A stretch of DNA of 64,000 bases from Mucilaginibacter xinganensis (GCF_002257585.1 NZ_CP022743.1:5022001-5086000); one strand, 5' to 3'. Counted from the stretch's first letter, positions 35,503-44,312 are shown. Translations and numbers: made by a program. The notes: generated from the letters alone by a model not told the origin.

Positions 35503-36861
35503 TTACCTGTTAAACGTAATGGTAAAAGTGGTGGTTTGTCCGGGTATAGAATCAATGGTGATGCTGCCGTTAAATAGCTGGATGATTTTAGCCGTTACAT
35601 ACAGACCCACACCACTGCCCTGGTAGTTTTTTACATTAGTGCCGCGGTAAAATGAGTCGAAAACTTTTTCAAGTTCGCCGGGCATTATTCCAACACCATG
35701 GTCTATTATCTTTATAATAATGGTTTCCTCATCGGCGTAGAGATCGCATTGAACCCGTTGGTTTTTGGAAAATTTATAGGCATTACCAATAATGTTATTA
35801 AACGCTATGGTTAACAATGATTTGTTTGCAAATAGCTGTAGTTTTTCCTGGTCATCAGGCAACTGCAAAATATTTACAACAAACATCCCCTTTCCGGTTT
35901 TCTCTGTCCAGTAATCGCTCAGTTCCCATATCAGTTCATCAACAGCTACATTTTTATAAGCAGGATGCGTATAATCCTTATCCGCATTTGCCAATTCGAG
36001 CAGGCTGCTGATTGTTTCATTAAGACGCCCGGCATCAACCAATACCGACTTTAGTGTCTCTTCGTATTCAGGCTGAGAACGCAGTTTGTTAAGGGTAATT
36101 TCGATCTCGCCGATTATTGATGTAATTGGCGTGCGCAGTTCATGTGAGGCATTTACCACAAAAGTTTGCTGCAATTCAAAGGTATTTTGCAGGTGCGCCA
36201 AAAGCCTGTTAAAGTTATAGGCGAGTGCACTTATTTCATCCTTGCCGTTCCCTTCATCCACGCGTAAACTTAAATCACCTGCACGTACCAGGCGCATTTG
36301 GCTAACGACCTGGTCAAGAGGCTCCAGTGTTTTTTTGGCAAACCAGCGGCTTATTAAAAAAAGGCCGGCAGTAACGCAAATCAGCAACACCGCCATTGAT
36401 TTGATGAGGTCCTGCATCCTTTTAGCCCCCGGTTTATCAATTGCCGAAACCAATATCACAAAGTTGCCCTGGTTATCGTTGTAATAAATCCCAACTGTTT
36501 GCCGCTGCCCCTCATCAAACTGCACCCTTTTGTTTTTGCGCACCTGGTTAATGATCGGGCTGGACCAAAACTGGTTCTTGTCCTTTATAAATGAAGCTGC
36601 ATTTTTTTCATCATAAATACGAACTACTTCGCTATGTAAACCCTTGAGGTAATGTTCTTTTACGCGATTTAATGAGTCTTCCGAAATTTCATCAGCTTCC
36701 AGGTACAATTTGGCGGCGACATTAGCCCTGTCCATAAGCTGATCATAAAAATTCGACCGGATCAGGGAATTGAAAGTGATACAAATAACCACCTGCACAA
36801 TCAACAGCACAATGGCGCTGATAGCTGTAAAATAAAGTGAAAGCCGGTTCTTTATTTTCAT
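35503..36861 (-). CDS. Sensor histidine kinase, CusS-like
   Basis: A 452-residue membrane kinase. TM1 is at about residues 10-30; a periplasmic sensor region of about 125 residues follows; TM2 is at about 154-172. HAMP covers about 174-226. The HisKA helix has phospho-acceptor His240 in NASHELRTPITSI. The ATPase domain (about 345-452) shows NNIIGNAYKFSKN, DHGVGIMPGE and GSGVGLYVTAKI. It lies between its response regulator (49 bases upstream) and the efflux genes, so it probably senses periplasmic metal and activates the pump. Confidence 0.93.
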   Translation of the reverse strand: MKIKNRLSLYFTAISAIVLLIVQVVICITFNSLIRSNFYDQLMDRANVAAKLYLEADEISEDSLNRVKEHYLKGLHSEVVRIYDEKNAASFIKDKNQFWSSPIINQVRKNKRVQFDEGQRQTVGIYYNDNQGNFVILVSAIDKPGAKRMQDLIKSMAVLLICVTAGLFLISRWFAKKTLEPLDQVVSQMRLVRAGDLSLRVDEGNGKDEISALAYNFNRLLAHLQNTFELQQTFVVNASHELRTPITSIIGEIEITLNKLRSQPEYEETLKSVLVDAGRLNETISSLLELANADKDYTHPAYKNVAVDELIWELSDYWTEKTGKGMFVVNILQLPDDQEKLQLFANKSLLTIAFNNIIGNAYKFSKNQRVQCDLYADEETIIIKIIDHGVGIMPGELEKVFDSFYRGTNVKNYQGSGVGLYVTAKIIQLFNGSITIDSIPGQTTTFTITFNR

Positions 36862-36909
36862 GGTTTAATTGCTTCCAGCTCCTTCATGGTTTTAAGGTAC
36901 GGGAGAAAC

Positions 36910-37593
36910 TTAGTTATCGCTTTTTAATATATAACCCATGCCAATAACGGTATGGATCAGTTTGCCTTTAAAACCCTTTTCTATTTTTTTTCGCAGATAG
37001 TTTACATACACATCAATAAAATTTGTACCGGTATCAAAATCAATTTTCCATACCTGTTCCGCAATATATTCACGGGATAAAACCTTATTGGGGTGGCTCA
37101 TAAATAGCTCAAGCAGGGTGTACTCTTTGGCGGTGAGCGCTATCTGTTGCCCGTCGCGTTCAGCAACGTTGCTCCATGTATCAAGTTTAAGATCATCAAA
37201 AACCAGCAAATGATCTGCTGTTTCTCCTGCTTTCTGGCGGCGCAGCAGCGCTTCAATCCGGGCTAACAATTCAATAAAATGGAACGGTTTTACCAGGTAA
37301 TCGTCGGCCCCGGCTTTTAAGCCTGATACCTTATTTTGGATCTGGTCAAGCGCGGTTAACATTAAAATCGGCGTTTTGGTGTCGGTAAAACGAATCTGCC
37401 GGCAAAGCTCAATGCCGTTTATGTCCGGCAGCATAACATCAAGGATCAGCAGATCAAAGCTGGCTTTTTGTAAAAGAGATTTTGCCGTGATGCCATCGTT
37501 GGCAAGGCTGATCTTATAACCCTGTTCTTCCAACCCCTTGCTGATAAATGCAGCAACCTTTTGTTCGTCCTCAACTAAGCAGATATTGGCCAT
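36910..37593 (-). CDS. OmpR-family response regulator, CusR-like
   Basis: A 227-residue DNA-binding regulator. The receiver domain has acidic VEDE (7-10), phosphorylation site Asp52 (LDVMLPD), Thr80 and Lys102 (YLVKPF). The winged-helix output domain (about 130-225) shows ALTAKEYTLLELFMSHP and DVYVNYLRKKIEKG. First gene of the minus-strand metal-efflux unit; expected to activate the TolC-adaptor-pump genes after phosphorylation by the kinase downstream. Length and spacing are standard. Confidence 0.94.
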   Translation of the reverse strand: MANICLVEDEQKVAAFISKGLEEQGYKISLANDGITAKSLLQKASFDLLILDVMLPDINGIELCRQIRFTDTKTPILMLTALDQIQNKVSGLKAGADDYLVKPFHFIELLARIEALLRRQKAGETADHLLVFDDLKLDTWSNVAERDGQQIALTAKEYTLLELFMSHPNKVLSREYIAEQVWKIDFDTGTNFIDVYVNYLRKKIEKGFKGKLIHTVIGMGYILKSDN

Positions 37594-37622
37594 AGTGAAG
37601 CAAATATAAACTAAGATTTATT

Positions 37623-37692
37623 GGATTAAAGGATTTCAGGATTCTTGCTATTGAATTTTCCGTGTTAAAAAATGTTTTAATCCTGAAATTCC
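37623..37692. repeat. GGATT-word inverted repeat in the spacer downstream of the LytTR gene
   Basis: GGATTAAAGGATTTCAGGATT without its last base is at 37623-37642, and the complementary AATCCTGAAATTCC is at 37679-37692. On the minus strand it lies just after the LytTR stop and could be a weak terminator. The left word recurs with one change at 58659-58679. Confidence 0.6.
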
Positions 37693-37694
37693 GG

Positions 37695-38405
37695 TTAAAA
37701 AATTCGCTGGCTGATTACCGCCATAAATTTATCCCTGAACTTTTCACTGATGGGAATCTGTTTGTTGGCGATATAAATATGGTTGTCCTGGATCTTTACG
37801 ATCTGTTTGCAGTTTACAATATAGGAGTTATGTACCCTTACAAAAGGCGGGCTAAGCTGCTCCTCAATTTCTTTTAGCCGGCGGTAAATAAGTAATTGTT
37901 CAGTTGGTGTCACCATGCGTACATATTCCTTTTCGCCTTCAAAATACTGGATTTCTCCAAGCAGTATTTTCCTGAGCACCTTGCCCGATTTTACGAAGAA
38001 ATACTCATTCCCTGTTGCCTCAATTGCAATTTGATTAGCCGGATGCAGGTTGAAATAAGCTTCTATTTTTTGCATGGCTTCTAAAAAACGCTTAAGCGTA
38101 ATGGGCTTTAACAGGTAATCAATAGTTTGAAAGGAGTAGCTTTCGGCCGCGTATTCTGAATAGGCTGTAGTAAAAATAATTTTGGTATCCCTTGAAAGTA
38201 AACCGGCCAGCTCCATACCACTTAATTGCGGCATGTTAATGTCTAAAAAAATAAAATCGGCCTTATTCTCTTTTAAAAATGCAATAGCTTCTAACGCATC
38301 GTAACACTTGGATAACAATTGCCATTTGGTGTTTTGGGCTACCAATATCTCAAGCAGGCTTACTGCGTTGGGCTCATCATCAATAATTATACAGGTTAAA
38401 TTCAT
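37695..38405 (-). CDS. LytTR-family response regulator
   Basis: A 236-residue regulator. The receiver domain has DDEP (9-12), Asp55 (FLDINMPQLSG) and YLLKPITLKRF. The LytTR DNA-binding domain (about 135-236) includes VKSGKVLRKILLGEIQYFEG, RVHNSYIVNC and the final ISEKFRDKF. Its ATG overlaps the sensor kinase stop by four bases (38402-38405), so the two are co-translated. Target genes are unknown; the divergent DUF2911 gene is a candidate by position only. Confidence 0.94.
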   Translation of the reverse strand: MNLTCIIIDDEPNAVSLLEILVAQNTKWQLLSKCYDALEAIAFLKENKADFIFLDINMPQLSGMELAGLLSRDTKIIFTTAYSEYAAESYSFQTIDYLLKPITLKRFLEAMQKIEAYFNLHPANQIAIEATGNEYFFVKSGKVLRKILLGEIQYFEGEKEYVRMVTPTEQLLIYRRLKEIEEQLSPPFVRVHNSYIVNCKQIVKIQDNHIYIANKQIPISEKFRDKFMAVISQRIF

Positions 38406-39421
38406 GCTAAAGGAACTTTCAAAAAAGCATTGAAGTAATTGCCCTGGTTATTAATGGCCAGTTCAAAATTTGATCCATACAATAGTGTTAAACGCTTGCG
38501 CAGGTTCTCAATGCCGAAACCATTTGGCTCTCCTGTGCCGGTTTTGTCATGGATCCTGTTGCGGGTTTCAAAAAATAAATACCCGTCTTTTTGAATCAGG
38601 GAAATATGGATCTCGTTTTCGCTGCTTGATTTATCAATTCCATGTTTAAATATATTTTCCACAAAGGTCATGAGCAGCATGGGCGGAATGCGGAGTTCGG
38701 CATTACAGTCTTTAATAAAATTGAGTTGAATTTCGTGCCTGATCCGGATCTTTTCGAGCGCGATGTAGTTTTCAAGAAACTGCACTTCGGTTGCCACCGA
38801 AACCTCCTCTTTTGGGCTTTCATCAACAAAATACCGCATAATGTCTGACAATCGCTCAATTAGTTTTGCCGTACGCGGTGCTTCCCGGTAAGCCTCATAA
38901 TAGATATTATTTAACGTGTTGAATAAAAAATGTGGCTGCACCTGCGATTTTAGCAGGTTAAGCTCGGCCTGGCTCTTTTGTGCCAGTATTTTTTCAGACT
39001 GTTGCTTTAACGCAAAGTAGGCAATGGCTATCCGGAAAACAAAGCTGAGCAAAAACGTTAAAAAGCCGGCTACTATAAAATAGATGAACATTTGGATGGT
39101 CATCGGTGTGGGCTTTTGCGCAAAAAAATGAATATCCATATACATGATCAGGTATCCACGCAGCATACCACCGCCCACCAGGAAAATCACCACATAAATT
39201 AGATATTGAACCTTTTTTCCCTCCTGGTAAAAGCGAGGAAACAGGAAATTGATGTTTCCATAAATAAGCAGAACATAAAAAGCAACGTTTATAATTGCGA
39301 ACGTGCCTGCCTGGTAAAAACCATCTTCAGGTAAATAGGTAAAAAACACAATAAACAAAACGGCCGTCCAAATCAACCATTGTAACTGCTCAATGCTTGC
39401 CTGCCACTTTAAAAATTTCAT
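38402..39421 (-). CDS. LytS-type sensor histidine kinase
   Basis: A 339-residue membrane kinase. Four transmembrane helices are visible at about residues 13-30, 40-62, 73-92 and 111-135. A His_kinase domain follows with the phospho-acceptor His164 in QVQPHFLFNTLNNIYYEA. The ATPase part shows IPPMLLMTFVENIFKHG and NGFGIENLRKRLTLLYG. No extracytoplasmic sensor domain is present, so the signal may be membrane-associated. It is paired by overlap with the LytTR regulator. Confidence 0.93.
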   Translation of the reverse strand: MKFLKWQASIEQLQWLIWTAVLFIVFFTYLPEDGFYQAGTFAIINVAFYVLLIYGNINFLFPRFYQEGKKVQYLIYVVIFLVGGGMLRGYLIMYMDIHFFAQKPTPMTIQMFIYFIVAGFLTFLLSFVFRIAIAYFALKQQSEKILAQKSQAELNLLKSQVQPHFLFNTLNNIYYEAYREAPRTAKLIERLSDIMRYFVDESPKEEVSVATEVQFLENYIALEKIRIRHEIQLNFIKDCNAELRIPPMLLMTFVENIFKHGIDKSSSENEIHISLIQKDGYLFFETRNRIHDKTGTGEPNGFGIENLRKRLTLLYGSNFELAINNQGNYFNAFLKVPLA

Positions 39422-39639
39422 TTTTAAAGTTACGAAGCTTTTTCATTCCGGTATCCTGTTTTCAATAAATCACCTTTTTTATTCAATCAAACCATCGCTT
39501 TTTACAAATACAGGCTATTGATATAATTGATCAAATCGTTTAAAATACAAGCCATAAGGTTTAAATGATTTGTAGAGAAATGCTTATGCAACCATCTTTA
39601 AGCAACATTAATTTTCACTACATGCTAATTTTCTTTGAT

Positions 39640-40758
39640 ATGAAAAAAAATTTTAATGCCTGTATTATCATGGCCCTTATTCAGCTGGGCCTTACCGGCC
39701 TCGTTAAAGCACAGCTAACCGCTCTTCCTGATGGCGATAATAAAAGAGCGGCAGTTAGCGAGCAAATTGGACTTACTGATGTTGAAATCCGCTACAGCCG
39801 GCCCGCCGTTAAAAACAGGGAGGGGCATATTTGGGGCGAACTAGTGCCCGCTGGCTTTGTTTACCAGGGATTTGGCCCGTCAAAATCAGCACCGTGGCGG
39901 GCCGGTGCAAATGAATGCACCAGTATTGAATTTTCAACCGGCGTTAAAATAGAGGGTCAGCCTTTACCTGCGGGTAAATATGGCTTTTTTGTTGCCTACG
40001 GAGCAGACGAATGCACACTTATTTTTTCAAAAAACTCCACCTCATGGGGTGCTTTTTTTTACAAACCAGAAGAAGATGCTTTGCGTGTTAAAGTTAAGCC
40101 TGTTGCCGCAGAAAAAAGCGTTGAAAGGCTGAAGTACGAATTTACCGGGCAAACACAGGGAAGTGCCATAGTACAGCTGCAATGGGAAAAACTGATTATC
40201 CCTTTTAAGATTGAAACCGACTTGATAAACAATCAGCTAGCATCGTTCAAGCGGGAGTTGCGGGGCGAGAAAGGATTTGCCTGGGAGGGGTTTGACCAGG
40301 CAGCCACATTTTGTGCGCAACATAAGATAAACCTGGACGAGGCATTGTTATGGACGGATACAGCAACCAGCAAAATATTTGGCGGAAGCCAAAGTTTCCA
40401 GGCCTGGAGCACCAAAGCAATGGTATTAGATAGCCTCGGGCGCTATACCGAGGCAGAAGCAGCAATGAAAACAGCATTGCCGTTTGGCACCTCAAACGAG
40501 CTCTACCGATATGCGCGCACCCTGATTGCTGCTAAAAAGGCGAAGGAAGCCTTGGCAATTTTGAAAATGAGTTACGATAAGCACCCTAACGAATTCATCA
40601 CCAATGCAGGCATGGGCCGCGCGTATTCAGCCCTGGGCGATTATAAAAAAGCGCTGACCTATATTCGAAAAGCAGGAGCCATAGCACCCAACAAAAACAA
40701 CAAAGACGCGATGGAAAAACTGGCGAAAGCATTACAGGAGGGTAAAGACATTAATTGA
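39640..40758 (+). CDS. Secreted DUF2911 protein with TPR repeats
   Basis: A 372-residue protein with signal MKKNFNACIIMALIQLGL to KAQ; ATG 39640 is chosen over 39565 for this reason. The DUF2911 domain (about residues 30-175) shows VSEQIGLTDVEIRYSRPAVKN (split here by its length), VWRAGANE-like WRAGANECT and LPAGKYGFF. Residues about 220-360 hold TPR-like helices: LDSLGRYTEAEAAMKTAL and YSALGDYKKALTYIRKAG. Function unknown; the family is widespread in Bacteroidota. It is divergent from the LytS/LytTR pair and followed 43 bases later by another secreted protein. Confidence 0.85.
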   Translation: MKKNFNACIIMALIQLGLTGLVKAQLTALPDGDNKRAAVSEQIGLTDVEIRYSRPAVKNREGHIWGELVPAGFVYQGFGPSKSAPWRAGANECTSIEFSTGVKIEGQPLPAGKYGFFVAYGADECTLIFSKNSTSWGAFFYKPEEDALRVKVKPVAAEKSVERLKYEFTGQTQGSAIVQLQWEKLIIPFKIETDLINNQLASFKRELRGEKGFAWEGFDQAATFCAQHKINLDEALLWTDTATSKIFGGSQSFQAWSTKAMVLDSLGRYTEAEAAMKTALPFGTSNELYRYARTLIAAKKAKEALAILKMSYDKHPNEFITNAGMGRAYSALGDYKKALTYIRKAGAIAPNKNNKDAMEKLAKALQEGKDIN

Positions 40759-40801
40759 CCAGGACCGTAACCAGTCATCAAATTAATAACTATCAGCAAG
40801 T

Positions 40802-41584
40802 ATGAAGAAGTTCATTTACATCATTATAATGTGTTTTGCCGTAAATTTAGCATTTGCGCAAACAGATACTATCCGTTTAAAAGATAAACGGTTACTTACA
40901 TCGGTACTAAAACCGGGACTTAAACAGTACCTGGTATATTTTCAAACACCGGCCTCGCCAAAAACATTACGATTTTGGTTTTGGTTACGCGACATTAAAA
41001 CTGAAAGCCGCGGCGGTGAAAAAGTTTTCACCATAACACAGCATTGGTATGGAAACGATACCACCAGTTACCGTGAAGTATATTCGGTAAATAAAGCCGC
41101 TGACTTTGCGCCCGTATATCATTCCGAAACAGTAAAAAACATCAAGAGCGCCTATAACTGGCACAGCGACAAAATTACAGGTGCCGACACGGTGAAAGGG
41201 AACGCTAAAAAAGACTTCTCCCTGGCGTTTAACACCCCAAACTTTAACTGGAACCTGGATATAGAAACGTTTGAAATGCTGCCGCTGGCAGCCGGCAAAA
41301 CATTTGCAATCAACTTTTACGATGCTGGGCTCGATCCACCGAAATACATTCTTTACAAAGTAAGCGGCAGCGAAATAGTAGCTACTTTAAATGATGAAAA
41401 AATTGACTGCTGGAAACTTCTAACAGAGGGAGATTATTCCGGAGGCCATTTTTCACAAACTTTCTGGATCAGCAAAAAAGGCCATGAGTTTTTAAAAGAA
41501 GAGGATGCCTTTAACGGCGGCTATCGTTATAAAGTTAAAATGGCGCAGGGGGCGATTGATCTTATGCCCCGTTTCAAAAAATAA
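40802..41584 (+). CDS. Secreted hypothetical protein, DUF3108-like
   Basis: A 260-residue protein with signal MKKFIYIIIMCFAVNLAFAQ. The remainder is beta-rich, with TRGGEKVFTITQHW-like strands, DIETFEMLPLAAGKTFAIN (about residues 160-178) and a C-terminal ISKKGHEFLKEED. The pattern of paired strands and final short helix resembles DUF3108-type periplasmic proteins, but this is a weak resemblance. No catalytic motif. It is 43 bases after the DUF2911 gene on the same strand and followed by a possible terminator. Confidence 0.7.
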   Translation: MKKFIYIIIMCFAVNLAFAQTDTIRLKDKRLLTSVLKPGLKQYLVYFQTPASPKTLRFWFWLRDIKTESRGGEKVFTITQHWYGNDTTSYREVYSVNKAADFAPVYHSETVKNIKSAYNWHSDKITGADTVKGNAKKDFSLAFNTPNFNWNLDIETFEMLPLAAGKTFAINFYDAGLDPPKYILYKVSGSEIVATLNDEKIDCWKLLTEGDYSGGHFSQTFWISKKGHEFLKEEDAFNGGYRYKVKMAQGAIDLMPRFKK

Positions 41585-41607
41585 ACCAACAACCAGCTAT
41601 ATTCCAC

Positions 41608-41645
41608 AACAGCCATCTGCAAATTCTGTGGGGGCTGTTTTTTTT
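41608..41645 (+). terminator. Probable terminator after DUF3108-like gene
   Basis: AACAGCC (41608-41614) pairs with GGCTGTT (41633-41639) across an 18-base loop, followed by an unbroken run of Ts to 41645. The loop is large, so the call is moderate. Confidence 0.55.
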
Positions 41646-41735
41646 ATATCTTTACATAAACCATCGGAGACGTTTACCCGGCCCGCGAATCCCCGGTTGT
41701 AAATATCACTACCGTAAACCACTTACCATCATAAC

Positions 41736-42494
41736 ATGGATATGAAAGATCTGAGGCTCGCTGTTCTAATTGATGCGGATAACGTTCCGTATGCAAACGT
41801 GAAGCAAATGTTTGAGGAGATCACAAAGTATGGAACCCCAACTTTTAAAAGAATTTATGCCGACTGGACGAAGCCAACTGTATCGGGCTGGAAAACCGTA
41901 TTGCTGGAAAACGCAATAACGCCTATCCAGCAGTATAGCTACTCAACAGGGAAAAACTCCAGCGATAGCGCCATGATCATTGATGCGATGGATATCTTAT
42001 ATTCAGGAAAGGTGGATGGCTTTTGTATCGTATCAAGCGATAGCGATTTTACACGGCTTGCCATAAGATTGAGAGAGGCAGGGATGAAAGTGATAGGGAT
42101 TGGCGAAAAGAAAACACTGATTCCTTTTATTACAGCGTGCGATAAGTTTATCTACATCGAAATTTTGAAAGCCGAGGAAGCTGCGGCTGACGAGGAAAGG
42201 AAAGTAAGATCTTCGAAAAAAAGAAATCCGCCTAAAAATACGCCCATAGATAAAGTGGGGCAAGAATTGCTAAAACTGGTAAAAGACAGCATTACGGATC
42301 TTGGCGACGAAAACGGGTGGGCTTATTTAGGTAACCTGGGTACTCAAATATTAAAAAAGAAGCCCGATTTTGATTCGCGCAATTACGGTTATCCTAAAAT
42401 GCTTCCGCTTATAAAAAGCCTCAATAAATTTGAATTTGACGAAAGGGAATCAGGCAAGGGTAATATCAAACACGTGTATGTTAAAATAAAATAA
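41736..42494 (+). CDS. NYN-domain putative ribonuclease with C-terminal OST-HTH/LOTUS domain
   Basis: A 252-residue cytoplasmic protein. The NYN (PIN-like) domain covers residues about 6-150 with acidic positions in AVLIDADN (9-16), SSDSAMIIDAMD and CIVSSDSDFTRLA. The LOTUS/OST-HTH domain (about 170-252) shows GWAYLGNLG and DFDSRNYGYPKMLPLI. The PIN-like acidic set suggests a metal-dependent RNase, and LOTUS domains bind RNA. The combination is known in bacteria but little studied. It stands alone between unrelated genes. Confidence 0.9.
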   Translation: MDMKDLRLAVLIDADNVPYANVKQMFEEITKYGTPTFKRIYADWTKPTVSGWKTVLLENAITPIQQYSYSTGKNSSDSAMIIDAMDILYSGKVDGFCIVSSDSDFTRLAIRLREAGMKVIGIGEKKTLIPFITACDKFIYIEILKAEEAAADEERKVRSSKKRNPPKNTPIDKVGQELLKLVKDSITDLGDENGWAYLGNLGTQILKKKPDFDSRNYGYPKMLPLIKSLNKFEFDERESGKGNIKHVYVKIK

Positions 42495-42554
42495 GCTTAA
42501 AGTATGGTTATCTGGCATTTCAAGAATATAACCCTATAAAGTTATATCAATACT

Positions 42555-43205
42555 TTACGTAAGTACGTTTATAACCAAATCCTTATCCAGGAACTTGCGT
42601 GTTAAACGGTAACAGATATAAGTAATGCCCGGGGATGCCAAAATATCTATGGAGTAATGGATATGCTGCACTACCAATAAACCGGCCACAATAATAGTGG
42701 CTAAAAAGCCGATTATTTTATCGTTCCTCCGTTCAAGGCATAAAAACATTAAGGTTAACGTAGCTATGTGGCCCGAAAAGAACAGATCTTTGGTTATAAG
42801 TGCTTGTCCATAAAATATTCCGGTTAAAGGGTCGGCCAGGGGTATGAGCCCAACGGGGGGAGCCAATGGCACAATACTGATAGTGATAAAGCGGGTAATG
42901 GTGATTGGGATAAGCGCCCAGCAATAAATAATGTAAATTGATGGTTTATATAACGCCCGCGATAGCGTAAGCAGCACCATACCCCAGATGATAGCGAAAA
43001 TAAGCACCGAAACATTGTGCGGCGGAACCGCCGCCAAAACAGGGTCGTTTATAAGGGTTCCCGGTCTTTTTTCAATATGACCGAAAAAAAGCGGCATGGT
43101 GAAAACTACCGAAAGCATTATTATTGTACCAATGATGATAAGCCGGCGTTTATACGTTAATCTCCAGGTTTCTTTCCAGACGTTTTTTACTGTTGTAGTT
43201 GGCAT
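42555..43205 (-). CDS. PAP2-like phosphatase / sphingomyelin-synthase-related membrane protein
   Basis: A 216-residue membrane protein with about six hydrophobic helices. The C-terminal active site fits the PAP2_C type: FFSGHIATLTL (first His) and HIHYSIDILASP (second His plus Asp). In this family the enzymes hydrolyse lipid phosphates or transfer phospho-headgroups to ceramide. Since Sphingobacteriaceae make sphingolipids, a role in ceramide headgroup transfer is possible but unproven. ATG 43205 is preferred to 43244, because the longer form begins with an unlikely leader and the MPTTTVKNVW start is clean. Confidence 0.75.
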   Translation of the reverse strand: MPTTTVKNVWKETWRLTYKRRLIIIGTIIMLSVVFTMPLFFGHIEKRPGTLINDPVLAAVPPHNVSVLIFAIIWGMVLLTLSRALYKPSIYIIYCWALIPITITRFITISIVPLAPPVGLIPLADPLTGIFYGQALITKDLFFSGHIATLTLMFLCLERRNDKIIGFLATIIVAGLLVVQHIHYSIDILASPGITYICYRLTRKFLDKDLVINVLT

Positions 43206-43319
43206 AGGGGCAAAGCTTAACTTTAGCGCTGGCAAAAGTAACAATTGCTAAACTATTAGAAAACCATAAAATAATATTAAATTAACATGACTAAAATCAA
43301 ACAATCTTAAACGCAATTG

Positions 43320-43347
43320 TGTTGCATTTATTTCTATATTTGCAACA
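43320..43347 (+). promoter_or_regulatory. merC promoter with palindrome over the -7 box
   Basis: TGTTGCA (43320-43326) and TGCAACA (43341-43347) are perfect 7-bp arms 14 bases apart. The -7 box TATATTTG (43335-43342) lies between and overlaps the right arm. The start codon begins at 43347, so transcription probably starts at or just before ATG. The Fur-family regulator encoded 102 bases downstream is the obvious candidate to bind here. Confidence 0.65.
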
Positions 43348-43775
43348 TGGATCATTCAAAGCACTCTTCAAAGCTGGATAATGTGGGGATGACAGCCTCT
43401 ATATTGTGTGCTGTGCATTGCGCCGTGGTGCCCTTTTTAATTACCAGTTTGCCTTTATTGGGCTTAGGCTTTTTAGCCAATCCCTGGGTAGAATGGAGTA
43501 TGATCCTATTTGCATTATTGATTGGCTTTTATGCTATCGGCCTCTCCTATTTTCGTTCTCATCGTCGTGTTTTACCGCTGATTTTACTTTTTGGCGGGTT
43601 TTTAATAATTATAACCGGCCATTTATATATCACCAACTGGCGCGAGGCTATTATTGTGCCTTTTGGAGGTTTATTGATTGCTACAGCGCACTTTTTTAAT
43701 TACAAGTACACCGCTATTTGCAGGAATGCCAACACCTTATTTCACTTGAAACACAGCCACCCTCATAAAGGCTAG
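43347..43775 (+). CDS. MerC-domain membrane protein
   Basis: A 142-residue membrane protein with four predicted helices. The first carries SILCAVHCAVVPF (two Cys three residues apart), typical of MerC-type metal transporters. ATG 43347 is chosen since the upstream in-frame extension to 43317 crosses the promoter. The His-rich ends (MDHSKHSS and KHSHPHKG) may also bind metal. The gene is followed by a Fur-family regulator, so a role in metal uptake or handling under its control is likely. Mercury itself is not implied: no other mer genes are present. Confidence 0.85.
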   Translation: MDHSKHSSKLDNVGMTASILCAVHCAVVPFLITSLPLLGLGFLANPWVEWSMILFALLIGFYAIGLSYFRSHRRVLPLILLFGGFLIIITGHLYITNWREAIIVPFGGLLIATAHFFNYKYTAICRNANTLFHLKHSHPHKG

Positions 43776-43844
43776 CCCATTTAATGTATTCGCCTTATTA
43801 TCAAACACAACTCACACTGTTTGCTGTTGTACATTTATTCTTTT

Positions 43845-43852
43845 TACCTTTG
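43845..43852 (+). promoter_or_regulatory. -7 box upstream of fur-like gene
   Basis: TACCTTTG fits TAnnTTTG, 25 bases before the ATG. A TTG at 43821-43823 lies 21 bases upstream, close to the expected -33 spacing. TGTTGTACATTTATT nearby (43825-43839) resembles the left part of the merC palindrome. Confidence 0.5.
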
Positions 43853-43877
43853 CAGCTGTAATTTATTTAATATTCTG

Positions 43878-44312
43878 ATGGTTCACACGCATAACAACAA
43901 TTTTGAAGGACTGCTTGAAAAGCATCATTTAAAGAAAACAGGGCCGCGCCTTAAGGTGCTATCCATGTTGTCTGCAAAAAATGTGGCGACGTCTCAGCCC
44001 GATCTGGAAAGCGTAATGAGCGATATTGACCGCGTAACTTTATACCGCATATTGAGCGCGTTTGAAGAAAAGGGCATTATCCATAAAGTTTTTGATTTAA
44101 ATGGTACGGCAAATTATGCCATGTGTTCATCGGGCTGTGGCGAAGATCATCATCATGATGAGCACCTTCATTTTAATTGCACCAATTGTAAAAATGTGTA
44201 CTGCCTGGACGAGCTTAACTTGCCCCCTATAAAACTTCCGAAGGGATTTAAACCCGAAGGATTCACCTTATACGCTACGGGCTTATGCCCCAAGTGCAGC
44301 AAAACGGCATAA
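43878..44312 (+). CDS. Fur/Zur-family metal-responsive transcriptional regulator
   Basis: A 144-residue repressor. The winged-helix N-terminal half has LKKTGPRLKVLSMLS and SDIDRVTLYRILSAFEEKGI (recognition helix, about residues 52-72). The C-terminal half is a metal-binding dimerisation domain with a His-rich stretch DHHHDEHLHF, and CTNC and CPKC forming a structural zinc site. Whether it senses zinc, iron or peroxide cannot be read from sequence alone. ATG 43878 is chosen over 43821 because the long form crosses the -7 box. It is likely to control merC upstream. Confidence 0.92.
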   Translation: MVHTHNNNFEGLLEKHHLKKTGPRLKVLSMLSAKNVATSQPDLESVMSDIDRVTLYRILSAFEEKGIIHKVFDLNGTANYAMCSSGCGEDHHHDEHLHFNCTNCKNVYCLDELNLPPIKLPKGFKPEGFTLYATGLCPKCSKTA

